Assembly (NCBI RefSeq): GCF_001186155.3
Contig: NZ_CP016540.2
Coordinates: forward strand, 2,210,001-2,274,000
Reading direction: 5' to 3'
Source of the DNA: Planococcus versutus
GTDB lineage: Bacteria; Bacillota; Bacilli; Bacillales_A; Planococcaceae
Length of the DNA: 64,000 nt
Shown: positions 29,542-39,004 of the stretch, in pieces
Layout of the letters: each line of letters starts with the position of its first letter
Position numbering within the stretch: position 1 is the first letter of the stretch
Program-made: the position numbers and the translations under genes
The notes under the pieces: model-generated
Seen by the model: only the letters and a program-made list of their open reading frames with translations
What the model was told of the DNA's origin: nothing
Database searches by the model: none

Positions 29542-30402
29542 TCACCCGATCCAATTTTTTCGTATCATTTGATGAAATAACACTTGCTCGATTCCGTCTT
29601 CTACATTTACCGGTAAATAAGCAATCCCATAAGTGCGACAAAGAGATTCTAAACCTTTGCTGTGCAGTTCACTTTGCTTTTGGTATGCACGAAGTGCTTC
29701 TTCTGTCACCGTCACGCTCGTTACTTGTTGCGTTTCATCATCGATAAAACGTAAATCTCCTTTGTAAGCCGGCAATCGTTCGTCTTGTGTAGTCACATGA
29801 ATAAATCGGATATCGTGCGCAAAAGCCGGAGCCTGTCTGAAAAACACCTGCCAATCTTCAAGTGGTTCTAGTCCATCGGATACGATGAATAATACAGTAG
29901 AGTCCTTTGCGGCATGAAAACGTGCTTGACGCACGAATGATACGTTTTCAGGATCTGGCATAGCAGATACAAAATGTTCAAACAGTTTTTTTGCTGATTT
30001 TCCTTTTTTACGAAAAGGAATTATTTTTTTGGATCCCGCTGATACCGTTAAGCGGTCATCACTTCCCAACACCATTAACCCAAGTGAAAACGCCAATTGC
30101 TTGGCAAACAACCATTTATTGCTCATTGATTTTGAACTATCAAGCAAGACATGGATACGCATTTCTTGCTCATCTAGAAACCGTTTAATGTAGATGCGTT
30201 CCGTTCGGGCATAAACGTTCCAGTCGATATGGCGGACATCGTCTCCTGGATGGTATTCGCGAAAATCGGAAAAATCTAATGAACTACCAAAACGCATTGA
30301 CCGGTGAGACCCTTTATGGTGTCCTTTAATTTTTGCTTTTGTACCTATGGCATAGCGACTAAGACGCGAACCCCAATCAGCTGGTAAATTTAATACCGTC
30401 AT
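29542..30402 (-). CDS. DUF58 family protein
   Basis: A 286-residue cytosolic protein with the DUF58 signature FSDFREYHPGDDVRHIDWNV (about residues 43-62), followed by a VWA-like fold (VLLDSSKSMSNK). Family members accompany MoxR ATPases almost invariably and are thought to be their substrates or adaptors. The start ATG 30402 overlaps the moxR stop by four bases (ATGA). A second DUF58 protein, longer and membrane-anchored, is encoded at 45.8 kb. Confidence 0.9.
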   Translation of the reverse strand: MTVLNLPADWGSRLSRYAIGTKAKIKGHHKGSHRSMRFGSSLDFSDFREYHPGDDVRHIDWNVYARTERIYIKRFLDEQEMRIHVLLDSSKSMSNKWLFAKQLAFSLGLMVLGSDDRLTVSAGSKKIIPFRKKGKSAKKLFEHFVSAMPDPENVSFVRQARFHAAKDSTVLFIVSDGLEPLEDWQVFFRQAPAFAHDIRFIHVTTQDERLPAYKGDLRFIDDETQQVTSVTVTEEALRAYQKQSELHSKGLESLCRTYGIAYLPVNVEDGIEQVLFHQMIRKNWIG

Positions 30403-31391
30403 TTCAATACGCCTTTTCCAGCTGTGCTCAGCACACTATCAATCAACTCATCTGCATTTTTACCCATCGCTTCTGCTTCATAATTTAATAACAAGCGGTG
30501 CCTCAATACCGGTTTTGCCACATGTTTTAAATCACCAATTGACACATGATACCGTCCTTCCATTAACGCACGTGCTTTAGCTAAACGGATCAAACTTTGC
30601 AGACCACGAGGACCGCTACCGTATTGAACAAATTGCTGGATTTCTTGATGTTCTGAATGCTCTGGATGCGTATTTTGAATGATATCGACAGCGACCATTA
30701 AAATGTCTTCTGCTATCAACACTTCTTTCACCATATCTTGTGCATCAATTAAGCTAGCTGTATTCATTTTTTTACTAAGAAGAATTAGTTGAGATCCCGT
30801 TGTTCTGCGGCTAATTTCCGCAAGTTCCTCGCGACTTGGGTAAGCAACCAGGATTTTACAAAGAAAACGGTCCATTTGTGCTTCAGGTAACGGATAGGTC
30901 CCTTCCATTTCAATAGGATTTTGTGTTGCCAAAACGAAAAACGGTCGCGCCATTTTTTTCGTATCACCCAGTATGGTCACTGTCTTTTCACCCATTGCCT
31001 CTAGCAGCGCACTTTGTGTTTTCGGTGTAGCACGGTTAATTTCATCTGCAAGTACCATTTGGTGAAAAATCGGACCTTCTCGAAAAGTAAACTGCTGGCG
31101 TCCTTCTGCATCTCGTTCAATGAGGCTCGTCCCTGTAATATCCGAAGGCATCAAATCGGGTGTAAACTGAATTCTTGAAAACGACAAATCGAGCACATCT
31201 GAAATGGTCCGAATCAACATTGTTTTACCAAGACCGGGCAAGCCTTCTAGTAAGGCATGACCATCCGCTAGAATCGCGTACAAAGAAAACTCAACCGCGC
31301 TTTCTTGTCCGACGATAAACCGTCCAATTTCGGATTTAACTTGTTGAAGCAATTGGCTCATTTCTGTAAATTGATCGGTTGTGTATGTCAT
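30399..31391 (-). CDS. MoxR-family AAA+ ATPase
   Basis: A 330-residue AAA+ chaperone-like ATPase. Walker A is LLEGLPGLGKT (about residues 53-63), Walker B LADEINRA, sensor 1 FVLATQNPIE, and the C-terminal lid has GSGPRGLQSLIRLAKARAL. MoxR proteins use ATP to remodel or assemble partner complexes, commonly VWA proteins inserting metal or maturing surface complexes. AGAGGGC precedes ATG 31391. It lies centrally in the eight-gene unit. Confidence 0.93.
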   Translation of the reverse strand: MTYTTDQFTEMSQLLQQVKSEIGRFIVGQESAVEFSLYAILADGHALLEGLPGLGKTMLIRTISDVLDLSFSRIQFTPDLMPSDITGTSLIERDAEGRQQFTFREGPIFHQMVLADEINRATPKTQSALLEAMGEKTVTILGDTKKMARPFFVLATQNPIEMEGTYPLPEAQMDRFLCKILVAYPSREELAEISRRTTGSQLILLSKKMNTASLIDAQDMVKEVLIAEDILMVAVDIIQNTHPEHSEHQEIQQFVQYGSGPRGLQSLIRLAKARALMEGRYHVSIGDLKHVAKPVLRHRLLLNYEAEAMGKNADELIDSVLSTAGKGVLK

Positions 31392-31406
31392 AAAAAGCCC
31401 TCTTTT

Positions 31407-32786
31407 CTATTTGTCGGTTTCAATATCTGTAAAGTATTGTTCTACAATGGTTTGCAAATCAGCAGGCAATTGCAGACGATCTACACTTGAGAAGTACGAA
31501 GTCGAATAATTTCCCACTACATCCGCATAAGGATGAACGGTTCCTTTAGTTGCAGGAACAGCACCATATTGTTCACCGGCCGCTTCTCCTTCTCCGACTT
31601 TTCCGCTATCGATTGACGTGTCGCTTTGCCCTCCAATTCGGAATGGTACAGTTAACAGATCACGGCTTCCTTGACCTTTACCAGCTCCACCACCTTGCTG
31701 ACTATTTCCATTTCCTTGCCCTTGGTTTTGTCCTTGTCCTTGTCCTTGTCCTTGTCCTTGTCCTTGTCCTTGGTTTTGTGATTGGCTATTTTCTGACTCC
31801 GATTCTGACTCTGCAGCTCTTTCAGTAGTTTCACTTTCTTCGTTTTCTGATGATTGTCCACTAGCACTAGGTTCACCAGATTTACTTTCTCCGTCAGAAG
31901 ATTTATTTTCAGAAGAATCATTTTTTTTGCTACTAGTTGTTTGTTCTCGCTGAGCTATGGTTTGCTGTAATGGAAATGCTACGGGTTTTCCCATATTGCT
32001 TAAAGCCGATTGTGTGTTTCCTGCCTTCTCAGCTAACTGCCCAGCAGCTTTTTCAATATCTGCGCTAATTTCTTTAGCATTTGGATTTTTGCCTTCTGCC
32101 AGCTGCCGTTTTTTCAAGTCCAATTCTTTTTGTTTTTTGACGATTTCTTTCAGTACTGCTTCTGGATTTTCTTTTTCTTCGATGGTTGCTTGTAATGCAT
32201 CCAGTTCTTTTTTAACTATTTTTGTTTTTGCTTGTTTTTTGATTTCATCAATTTCTTTTTTGATATCTGCTACCAATTCGATTTCTTTTTCTACATCATT
32301 TGCTTGATTTTGCAAATTACTTGGAAACACTAAAAGTAAAACCAATAACGTCGCACTACCAACCGCTCCGATTAACCACTTAGGACGTAGCCATACTTTG
32401 TGTTCTTTGCGGAATAATTGGTAGCTATACGGAATGGTTTTGGCTGTTTCACGAGTCAATTCTTCAGTCAATGCATTGTGCTCTGTTAGCTTCCACACGG
32501 TCAGCAACTGATTATGAGGTATAAAACGGTCCAGTTCTTGCACTGCTTGTTGCATATGGGGCAATCCTTTACTAGATAACACAATCCAACTTATCACGAC
32601 AGCAATTCCTGCTACATATGCATAAAATTCATAATAAGGAAGCACGAACAATCGTGATACTAATAGTAACGCTGTTGCTAAAGTCAGACCTGCAAATAAC
32701 GCAAATTGAAAAACACGACTAATATGAAGCGCCTTTAACAGCCACTCAACTTTTTTGACGTATTTCCGAATATCACGATTGTTCAT
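31407..32786 (-). CDS. Membrane coiled-coil protein with Gly-Gln repeat
   Basis: A 459-residue protein of no recognised function. Transmembrane helices lie near residues 25-45, 50-70 and 140-158. A long charged coiled coil (about 165-250) follows, then a Ser/Glu-rich disordered stretch and a GQGQGQ tract (about 338-352) encoded by seven exact copies of a 6-bp unit. The C-terminus (YADVVGNYSTSYFSSVDRLQ) is conserved-looking. The overall plan resembles DUF4175-type proteins that accompany MoxR/VWA genes; this is a tentative link. AAGGAGGGAGTTTC precedes ATG 32786. Confidence 0.75.
   Translation of the reverse strand: MNNRDIRKYVKKVEWLLKALHISRVFQFALFAGLTLATALLLVSRLFVLPYYEFYAYVAGIAVVISWIVLSSKGLPHMQQAVQELDRFIPHNQLLTVWKLTEHNALTEELTRETAKTIPYSYQLFRKEHKVWLRPKWLIGAVGSATLLVLLLVFPSNLQNQANDVEKEIELVADIKKEIDEIKKQAKTKIVKKELDALQATIEEKENPEAVLKEIVKKQKELDLKKRQLAEGKNPNAKEISADIEKAAGQLAEKAGNTQSALSNMGKPVAFPLQQTIAQREQTTSSKKNDSSENKSSDGESKSGEPSASGQSSENEESETTERAAESESESENSQSQNQGQGQGQGQGQGQGQNQGQGNGNSQQGGGAGKGQGSRDLLTVPFRIGGQSDTSIDSGKVGEGEAAGEQYGAVPATKGTVHPYADVVGNYSTSYFSSVDRLQLPADLQTIVEQYFTDIETDK
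31731..31772 (-). repeat. Seven tandem 6-bp repeats inside the coiled-coil gene
   Basis: TCCTTG is repeated seven times without error on the plus strand, coding Gly-Gln on the minus strand and flanked on both sides by GTTTTG. Because the unit is six bases, gain or loss would alter length without shifting frame. Confidence 0.9.
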
Positions 32787-32798
32787 GAAACTCCCTCC

Positions 32799-33641
32799 TT
32801 ATTTGTATTTATTCATATTAACGCGCAACTTTTTGACAGCTAACAAAAGACAGCCGGCTGATACCAAAACATAGAAAATAGCATAACCGATCCACAATGG
32901 AATGGGCACCATCGTCAAACTTTGCAATTGCTCCTCCATTGGTGGTTGCAGCAAAGTGAGTAACACAGCTGGTGGATTGATCGTTGCCCAAAAGTGAGCA
33001 ACTGGCGATATTGATGGTGTTGTAGCACCTATTTGAGAAAGTTGAACCGAAATCAGTAAGAAAAAAGCAGTGACTCCCGCGATGAAAATCATGGCTCCAT
33101 ACGTTGCGATAATCGCAACAATGGTTTTACGAATCAAAGTTGACAGCATGACACCAATACTTGCGATTGCCAGTAACGTCAGCATATAAAACAAGAAGAT
33201 ATAAAATAGCTGACTAGGTGAAACGCCTCCGTATAAAAACACTAAACTGTATATTGGTAACCCTGACACAATCATCAATAACAAAAAAGCGATGGATGAT
33301 GTCATTTTCCCAAAAATAATTTGGAAAGAAGTTTGCGAAGTTGTTAGTAAAATATTCAAAGTCTGTTTTTCACGTTCTGTACTAATCGTTCCTGCTGTTA
33401 ATGCGGGCGTAATAAACAAAATCAATCCTAATTGAATATACGTCATAATGCTAAATAGCATAAAACTTTCATCTGGACGGAAAAAACCGTTACCTGTTAG
33501 AGATGTAGCTAAAAAGATAAAACCAAAAACAAAGACGCTCATCGCAATTAAATAAAACAAAATACCAGTAAAGCTTTTTAAGTTACGGAAACGCAATTTA
33601 AGTTCTTTCACTAGTACGGGATTGGCAAAAAGAGTTTTCAT
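32799..33641 (-). CDS. ABC-2 type permease
   Basis: A 280-residue membrane protein with six predicted helices, starting MKTLFANPVLVKELKLRFRN. The loop STEREKQTLNILLTT after helix 2 is typical of ABC-2 exporters (gliding-motility GldF/NosY-like). It pairs with the ATPase encoded just upstream, with a four-base overlap. It is likely an exporter or a membrane-remodelling channel rather than an importer, since no binding protein is present. The substrate is unknown. Confidence 0.87.
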   Translation of the reverse strand: MKTLFANPVLVKELKLRFRNLKSFTGILFYLIAMSVFVFGFIFLATSLTGNGFFRPDESFMLFSIMTYIQLGLILFITPALTAGTISTEREKQTLNILLTTSQTSFQIIFGKMTSSIAFLLLMIVSGLPIYSLVFLYGGVSPSQLFYIFLFYMLTLLAIASIGVMLSTLIRKTIVAIIATYGAMIFIAGVTAFFLLISVQLSQIGATTPSISPVAHFWATINPPAVLLTLLQPPMEEQLQSLTMVPIPLWIGYAIFYVLVSAGCLLLAVKKLRVNMNKYK

Positions 33642-34573
33642 CCAATTTCCACTCCTTTTGTAATCGCCATAAAGACATCTTCCAAATCCGTTTCTTCTTC
33701 TGAAAACGACAAAATCGGTAACTTTTGATGAATAGCACGTTGCAATAGTTGAAGCTGATCTTCATCTGTTCCGCGATAGAAAAACTGAATGCTGTTTTTA
33801 TCTGGTTGTACTTCTATTTGAGAAACAAACGGATCCATTTCAAAAAATGCAATGACGGATTCCATTTCGCCAACTAGTTTGACACAGAGTACTTTTTCAC
33901 TTTGAAGTTGCGCTTGAATGTCATGTACTGACCCTTGTGCGATCAGTTTTCCATTATCAATGACGCCGATACTGTCGCACATCTCAGCAAGTTCTGGAAG
34001 AATATGAGAAGAAATCAAAATGGTTTTACCCATCGCTTTTAGCTCGCGTAATATATCTCTCATTTCGACTCGTGCACGTGGATCTAGTCCCGAAGCAGGT
34101 TCGTCTAGTATTAAGATGTTCGGATCATGTATTAACGCTCTTGCTAAACAGAGACGTTGCTTCATACCACGAGACAATAAATCGACGTAGTCATAGCGTT
34201 TATGTTCTAAGTTAACTAGTTCTAGTAGCTTAGGAATTAATACTGCGCGTTCTTTTGGTTTGATGCCATAACTCGCTCCATAAAAATCTAAGTACTCGTC
34301 GGTTTTTAATTGGTCATACACTCCGAAGAAATCAGGCATATACCCAATTTGTTTCCGCACTTCTTGCGGATTTTTAGTTACACTGATGCCATTAATAAAT
34401 GCATCACCTGCTGTCGGCTGAAGCAGTGTAGCTAAAATTGAAAAAGTGGTTGATTTCCCCGCTCCATTTGCACCTACAAAACCAAACACTGTGCTATCTT
34501 CTACCACTAAATTTAAATCCTGTAAGGCATAAAACGATCCGTATTTTTTGGTTAATCCAATTGTTTCAATCAC
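33638..34573 (-). CDS. ABC transporter ATP-binding protein
   Basis: A 311-residue ATPase with Walker A GANGAGKST (about residues 34-42), signature LLSRGMKQRLCLARAL, Walker B ILILDEPASGLD, and the switch histidine in ILISSHILPEL, the style of ABC-2 export ATPases (NatA/GldA/CcmA-like). The GTG start overlaps the stop of the preceding gene (GTGA). A C-terminal extension of about 80 residues carries a ferredoxin-like regulatory fold by appearance. Confidence 0.9.
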   Translation of the reverse strand: MIETIGLTKKYGSFYALQDLNLVVEDSTVFGFVGANGAGKSTTFSILATLLQPTAGDAFINGISVTKNPQEVRKQIGYMPDFFGVYDQLKTDEYLDFYGASYGIKPKERAVLIPKLLELVNLEHKRYDYVDLLSRGMKQRLCLARALIHDPNILILDEPASGLDPRARVEMRDILRELKAMGKTILISSHILPELAEMCDSIGVIDNGKLIAQGSVHDIQAQLQSEKVLCVKLVGEMESVIAFFEMDPFVSQIEVQPDKNSIQFFYRGTDEDQLQLLQRAIHQKLPILSFSEEETDLEDVFMAITKGVEIG

Positions 34574-36927
34574 GGAGCAATCACTCCTTTCAATTTCACT
34601 TTCGGCACAACCACTTCAGGGTTGCTCATGTTTTCGGTAACTTTCAACTTTAGTTTAATGGCACCTTCTGGACCGATATACTGTTTTGCTTTTTCAGCAA
34701 ACTTTTGATTTGTCTCTGTAATTTCTTCGTAACTTCCACTTTTCACATTGAATATGCTGACGGTGACATTTTGTCCTGTTTTAGTAAGTGCTAATTCAGT
34801 CCATGTCGATTTTTCTAAATCAATTTCTTCTGGCAAAGTATATGTCAGATCAAATTCACCGGGGTCAAAATAATAAAGATACGGATCGTTTGAAACATTC
34901 TCAAAATACACACCATTATTGACACTTGTTAGAGCCATTGCAAAGGCATCAACATTTAATGTAATGTCGCCATTTAATATTAATTGAGGTTTAAAACTTT
35001 GTGCAATAAGGTGAACAGATTCTACAGATGCGCGTTGATTTTCAAGCGTAATCGGTACGATGGCATCTTTTGTATAAGCAATCACATAAGGTGATTTTCC
35101 ATTTTGTGATAATTGCTCAAATGACGTAGAAAGCAAGGTTTGACGACGTGCTTTTTTCAACTCTTTCAAATTGGCTACAGGTTGATAGCCATATGATTGA
35201 CTAACAGATGCAGCAGGTGACAAAATAGCTGACTGAGCGGTTTCATTCACTTCTAACGTTTCTCCAGGATTCAACTCGCCTACATCCATTAGACGAGTAC
35301 CTGTCCAAATAGAAACATCTTCGACTGAAAACGGAAAATTATTCTGTATTGTTCCAGTAATTTTCCCTTCTGCAACGGATAAGTCAATAGCGAAGTCACC
35401 ACTGTCTTTTATATAGGATTGCCCCATAATCGATTGCACAGACCAATAACGCATATCACGCAAAGTCATTTGATTAGTAGTGGCTCCTTTTTCCAAAATA
35501 GCTGCCAAATAAGGTTGTGTTGATGAAAATTCACTAGCTAATTGAGTCGTCATTGTAGTAGAAGTTGGTGCTGAAAATTGATAGTTTCCACCACGATTTG
35601 ATAATAAGGAATTGACATAATAGCCTTTTAATCCACTGTCTGCATCTACTTCAAAAAATCCAGTTTGTTGGATTTGAGGATTTCCAATTCGGTCTTTTGC
35701 ACCAAATGCGAACAATCCAATTGAGGTCAGTAGAGCAATAGTTGGAATAATAAACCAAGCGTATTCTCGTTTGTCTTTTTTCTTCAGTACAATGTACAGT
35801 ACTGGAACCACTATTAGAATATACAAAAAAACAATCGCTAGTATAAACGGTGTGGACACTTTAAAGCTTTCAAAAAGCTCATTTACATTTCCTACCTCAT
35901 ATGTCATAGAATCGAGTATGGATTGTCCACCCATTGTATTGTAGTTTGTAGAAGTCACCGGAAAGAAACTCGACATCATCTGACTATAACCTTTTTGACT
36001 GGAAACGGTTTCATCTCCAAGAGAAAAACTCATTTGTGTAAGACTTCCAGAGCCAATTTTCTGTGTAGCAGCAAAAATTTGACCGTCTTTTTGCAACTTT
36101 ATAGATGCCCCTTCTTTAATCTTTGTTTGGAAAACCGGTACTGCTGTTTCTAATCCTGGAACTTTTGCATCGTTCACATCTGCTAATTCCAAAGGCAAGT
36201 ATTCACTCAAATTGCCAAGTTCTGCTTGTAGATTACTTGTAGATCCTGTGACAACATGTCCACCTTGTTGAATCCATTGCAAAACAGCTTTTTGTGTAGG
36301 TGCTGGTAAATCACTATAAGCAAATTCATCAATGACCAAGTAATCGATCATTTCCCACGATTGCGCTTCTGTAGGCAGTGTAAATTCTTTTAATTGATTG
36401 AGATGTAGAACTTCAATTCCTTCGCTCGATGGAACAGTTATTTGTTTTAAAGGTGACAATCGATCTGCATTATCCGTTAACGTCGCTACAAATAGCGACA
36501 TTGACGTATAGTAGGATGGTTGTATCGTTTTTTTGCCTTTAAATTTAATAGATTCTCCTTTTTCCCAACCACCTTCAAACAAGTAAATACTTTGATCGTT
36601 AGGTCCTCCCGAATAATACATATCTGATAACCCAGACGTTGCAATTTGTAAGGTTTTACTTTCTCCTTCAGCAAGTTCAATTGGTAGCGCCATACCAGTT
36701 CCAAGGTTGTAAGTCTCGGAAAAACTAAGTACCAAGTCACCAGAAAATGCTGAACCTTCATTGGTCACTGTAAATTGAAGTGGCAATCCACTTTCATACT
36801 TTGCTTTGTTTTGAAAACCGGCACTTGAATCAATGGTAATTTGTGGCGCTGCTAAAGATGGTTGTGGCAAGATAAACAAACTAATAAAAAATACAAAAGC
36901 TAAAAATGCCAGCAGGCGTTTATGCAT
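34570..36927 (-). CDS. Large exported membrane protein, first gene of MoxR operon
   Basis: A 785-residue protein of unknown function. It has a signal peptide (hydrophobic residues 5-22, ending SLAAP) and a long extracellular beta-rich region with a GATase-like segment (YLVIDEFAYSDL, GGHVVTGS). Two helices lie near residues 360-382 and 393-412, and a second extracellular beta-rich half runs to the end. It would present large domains on the outer face of the membrane. The ATG 36927 is preceded by AAGGGGGATTACC. It leads an operon with ABC export genes and MoxR/DUF58/VWA genes. Confidence 0.8.
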   Translation of the reverse strand: MHKRLLAFLAFVFFISLFILPQPSLAAPQITIDSSAGFQNKAKYESGLPLQFTVTNEGSAFSGDLVLSFSETYNLGTGMALPIELAEGESKTLQIATSGLSDMYYSGGPNDQSIYLFEGGWEKGESIKFKGKKTIQPSYYTSMSLFVATLTDNADRLSPLKQITVPSSEGIEVLHLNQLKEFTLPTEAQSWEMIDYLVIDEFAYSDLPAPTQKAVLQWIQQGGHVVTGSTSNLQAELGNLSEYLPLELADVNDAKVPGLETAVPVFQTKIKEGASIKLQKDGQIFAATQKIGSGSLTQMSFSLGDETVSSQKGYSQMMSSFFPVTSTNYNTMGGQSILDSMTYEVGNVNELFESFKVSTPFILAIVFLYILIVVPVLYIVLKKKDKREYAWFIIPTIALLTSIGLFAFGAKDRIGNPQIQQTGFFEVDADSGLKGYYVNSLLSNRGGNYQFSAPTSTTMTTQLASEFSSTQPYLAAILEKGATTNQMTLRDMRYWSVQSIMGQSYIKDSGDFAIDLSVAEGKITGTIQNNFPFSVEDVSIWTGTRLMDVGELNPGETLEVNETAQSAILSPAASVSQSYGYQPVANLKELKKARRQTLLSTSFEQLSQNGKSPYVIAYTKDAIVPITLENQRASVESVHLIAQSFKPQLILNGDITLNVDAFAMALTSVNNGVYFENVSNDPYLYYFDPGEFDLTYTLPEEIDLEKSTWTELALTKTGQNVTVSIFNVKSGSYEEITETNQKFAEKAKQYIGPEGAIKLKLKVTENMSNPEVVVPKVKLKGVIAP

Positions 36928-37063
36928 GGTAATCCCCCTTTTACTCGTCTCTCTATTAGTACGCTAGTAAATTAAATTAGTTCCATCTTCTCACAAAGAA
37001 ATCTAACTAATTTGAACTACACAACAGCCACAGATCGTTTACCACTAAACCGGTATTTCTAAT

Positions 37064-37093
37064 ACAAAAAAACGAACAGCTAAAGCTGTCCGC
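37064..37093 (-). terminator. Terminator of dapH-dapL
   Basis: The stem GGACAGC/GCTGTTC on a tight loop is followed on the minus strand by seven T residues immediately after the dapL stop. Confidence 0.78.
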
Positions 37094-37095
37094 TT

Positions 37096-38220
37096 TCATA
37101 ATTGTAAAAATAAACCATATAAAAATTCAGGCATGACTGCAAGGACTTTTTCATCAGGATTTAGTTTTGAATGATGCAGTCCATAGGGTGACGAAACCCC
37201 TGCCCAAAACATAACGCCTGGGATTTGTTCGGTAAAGTAACCGAAATCTTCACCGGTCATCGCGGCTTTGCTTTCTATAGCATGAATGCCTTCAATGCCA
37301 TTAGCGTAGCGGAAGAAGTCTTTTACTAATCTTTCATCGTTGTTAACTTCCAAGTAACTCGAACCGTAATCAATATTGACTTGGCAGTTGTTTGCTTGTT
37401 CAACTCCATGGCAAATGGCTTCAATCCGAAGTTTCATTTGACGCATCGATTTACTAGTAAGTGTTCGGATAGTTCCTTCTAAACGTGCATGTTCTGCAAT
37501 ACTGTTTTGCGCGGTTCCTGCGCTCAGCTTGCCAATTGTCAACACGGCAGAATCCATAGGGTCCACATTTCGACTGACAACGGTTTGCAACTGCATCAAC
37601 ATCGAAGCCGCTGCAATTGCCATATCTTCTGTTAAATGAGGAAAAGCTGCATGACCACCTTTGCCGTGAAGGTCAATAAACAATTCTGATGTATTAGCAA
37701 ACAACAATCCTGGTCGTGTCCCCACCGTACCAACAGGTAACTCCGGGGCAATATGCAAAGCATAAATACAATCAGGTAAAAAGTCTGGTTTGTTCGTTTT
37801 CAGCCATTCCCGAAAAGGCAATGCACCACCAGGCCCTTCTTCAGCTGGTTGAAACAAGATGACTACATCATTTTTAATAGGTTCGTCAATTAGCTTGTGT
37901 AACAAACCTATTGCAATAGTCATATGGATATCATGGCCACATGCATGCATAAATCCCGGATGCTGTGATTGAAATTCCACTCCAGTTTCTTCGTTAATCG
38001 CTAAAGCATCAATGTCTGTTCGCCAACCAATCAGCTTTGCCGGATCTTCCCCGCGTACTTTAACCGCAATTCCTGTCCGCCATTTTACAAGTTCAATACG
38101 CTGTTGAGGAAACTGAGAAATGATGTTTAATAAATAAGCTTGTGTTTTGATTTCCTGAAAACCGATTTCTGGAATTTGATGCAAAGCTCTTCTAATTTTC
38201 ACTAGTTCCATCGCGCTCAT
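37096..38220 (-). CDS. dapL: N-acetyldiaminopimelate deacetylase
   Basis: A 374-residue M20-family metallohydrolase that removes the acetyl group from N-acetyl-LL-diaminopimelate in the acetylase branch of lysine/DAP synthesis (YkuR of Bacillus subtilis). Metal-site motifs are HACGHDIHMT (about residues 90-99), FQPAEEGPGGA and the C-terminal LHHSKLNPDE. It starts at or beside the dapH stop with no clear Shine-Dalgarno (ATG 38220; a GTG lies one codon earlier), suggesting coupling to dapH. Other M20 amidohydrolases are similar, but the dapH neighbour settles the call. Confidence 0.9.
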   Translation of the reverse strand: MSAMELVKIRRALHQIPEIGFQEIKTQAYLLNIISQFPQQRIELVKWRTGIAVKVRGEDPAKLIGWRTDIDALAINEETGVEFQSQHPGFMHACGHDIHMTIAIGLLHKLIDEPIKNDVVILFQPAEEGPGGALPFREWLKTNKPDFLPDCIYALHIAPELPVGTVGTRPGLLFANTSELFIDLHGKGGHAAFPHLTEDMAIAAASMLMQLQTVVSRNVDPMDSAVLTIGKLSAGTAQNSIAEHARLEGTIRTLTSKSMRQMKLRIEAICHGVEQANNCQVNIDYGSSYLEVNNDERLVKDFFRYANGIEGIHAIESKAAMTGEDFGYFTEQIPGVMFWAGVSSPYGLHHSKLNPDEKVLAVMPEFLYGLFLQL

Positions 38221-38223
38221 CAC

Positions 38224-38937
38224 TTAAAGTTGTCTTAGTTCTTGCTTGATTTCTGTTTTTGAACGTGTTTTTGCATCCATTAATTTTAATACACGTGCAG
38301 GTGTGCCACCCACCACTGAATTTTCTGGTACATCTTCAATAACAATTGCTCCTGCTGCAACAACTGCACCTTTACCGATACGAACGCCTTCTAGAATAAC
38401 AGCGTTAGCACCTACCATAACATCGTCTTCAATCACAACAGGAGTTGCTGATGCAGGTTCAATTACGCCCGCTAGTACTGCCCCTGCTCCAATATGACAA
38501 TTTTTTCCGACAGTCGCACGACCGCCCATAATAACACCCATATCGATCATTGTCCCGTCTCCGATAACCGCGCCGATATTGATAACTGCTCCCATCATTA
38601 TGATGCAGTTATTACCAATTTCAACATTGTCACGAATAAATGCGCCTGGTTCGATGCGGCTATTGATTTGTTTCATATCAAGTAATGGGATTGCTGAATT
38701 TCTGCGATCATTTTCAACAACAAAATCTTCAATAACAAGAGCATTTACTTTCAATGATTTTTGAATATCTGCCCATTCACCAAACACTGTTACTGAATTG
38801 CCTTCACCAAATACTTTAGAATCTGGACCGTAGTTTAAATCCGCAATGTCTTGTCCTTTTATGTATACTTTTACAGGTGTTGATTTTTTTGCATTTTGTA
38901 TGTATGAAATTATTTCTGTTGCGTCCATCTGCTTCAT
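38224..38937 (-). CDS. dapH: Tetrahydrodipicolinate N-acetyltransferase
   Basis: A 237-residue left-handed beta-helix acetyltransferase. It has an N-terminal DapH domain ([17 protein letters not shown]) and hexapeptide repeats such as [20 protein letters not shown] and [16 protein letters not shown]. It acetylates tetrahydrodipicolinate, the step before an aminotransferase and DapL. Adjacent dapL confirms the acetylase pathway. No lysine riboswitch was found in the 67 bases upstream; a TATAAT lies about 40 bases before the start. Confidence 0.95.
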   Translation of the reverse strand: MKQMDATEIISYIQNAKKSTPVKVYIKGQDIADLNYGPDSKVFGEGNSVTVFGEWADIQKSLKVNALVIEDFVVENDRRNSAIPLLDMKQINSRIEPGAFIRDNVEIGNNCIIMMGAVINIGAVIGDGTMIDMGVIMGGRATVGKNCHIGAGAVLAGVIEPASATPVVIEDDVMVGANAVILEGVRIGKGAVVAAGAIVIEDVPENSVVGGTPARVLKLMDAKTRSKTEIKQELRQL

Positions 38938-39004
38938 TTATAAAACCTCTTTCTAATAAGTGATGTTGTTATTATATCTGAATTAGTATAAAAATTCATC
39001 CACT

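Noticed and set aside
31731..31772. Short tandem repeats considered as a CRISPR-like array
   Set aside because: The unit is 6 bp, with no spacers, and lies in frame within a gene.
31550..31921. Frames made of Lys-Asp or Leu-Val repeats across the hexanucleotide tract
   Set aside because: They are other-frame readings of the Gly-Gln repeat in the coiled-coil gene.
38938..39004. Lysine riboswitch ahead of dapH
   Set aside because: The 67-base gap is too short, and no such aptamer hallmarks are seen.
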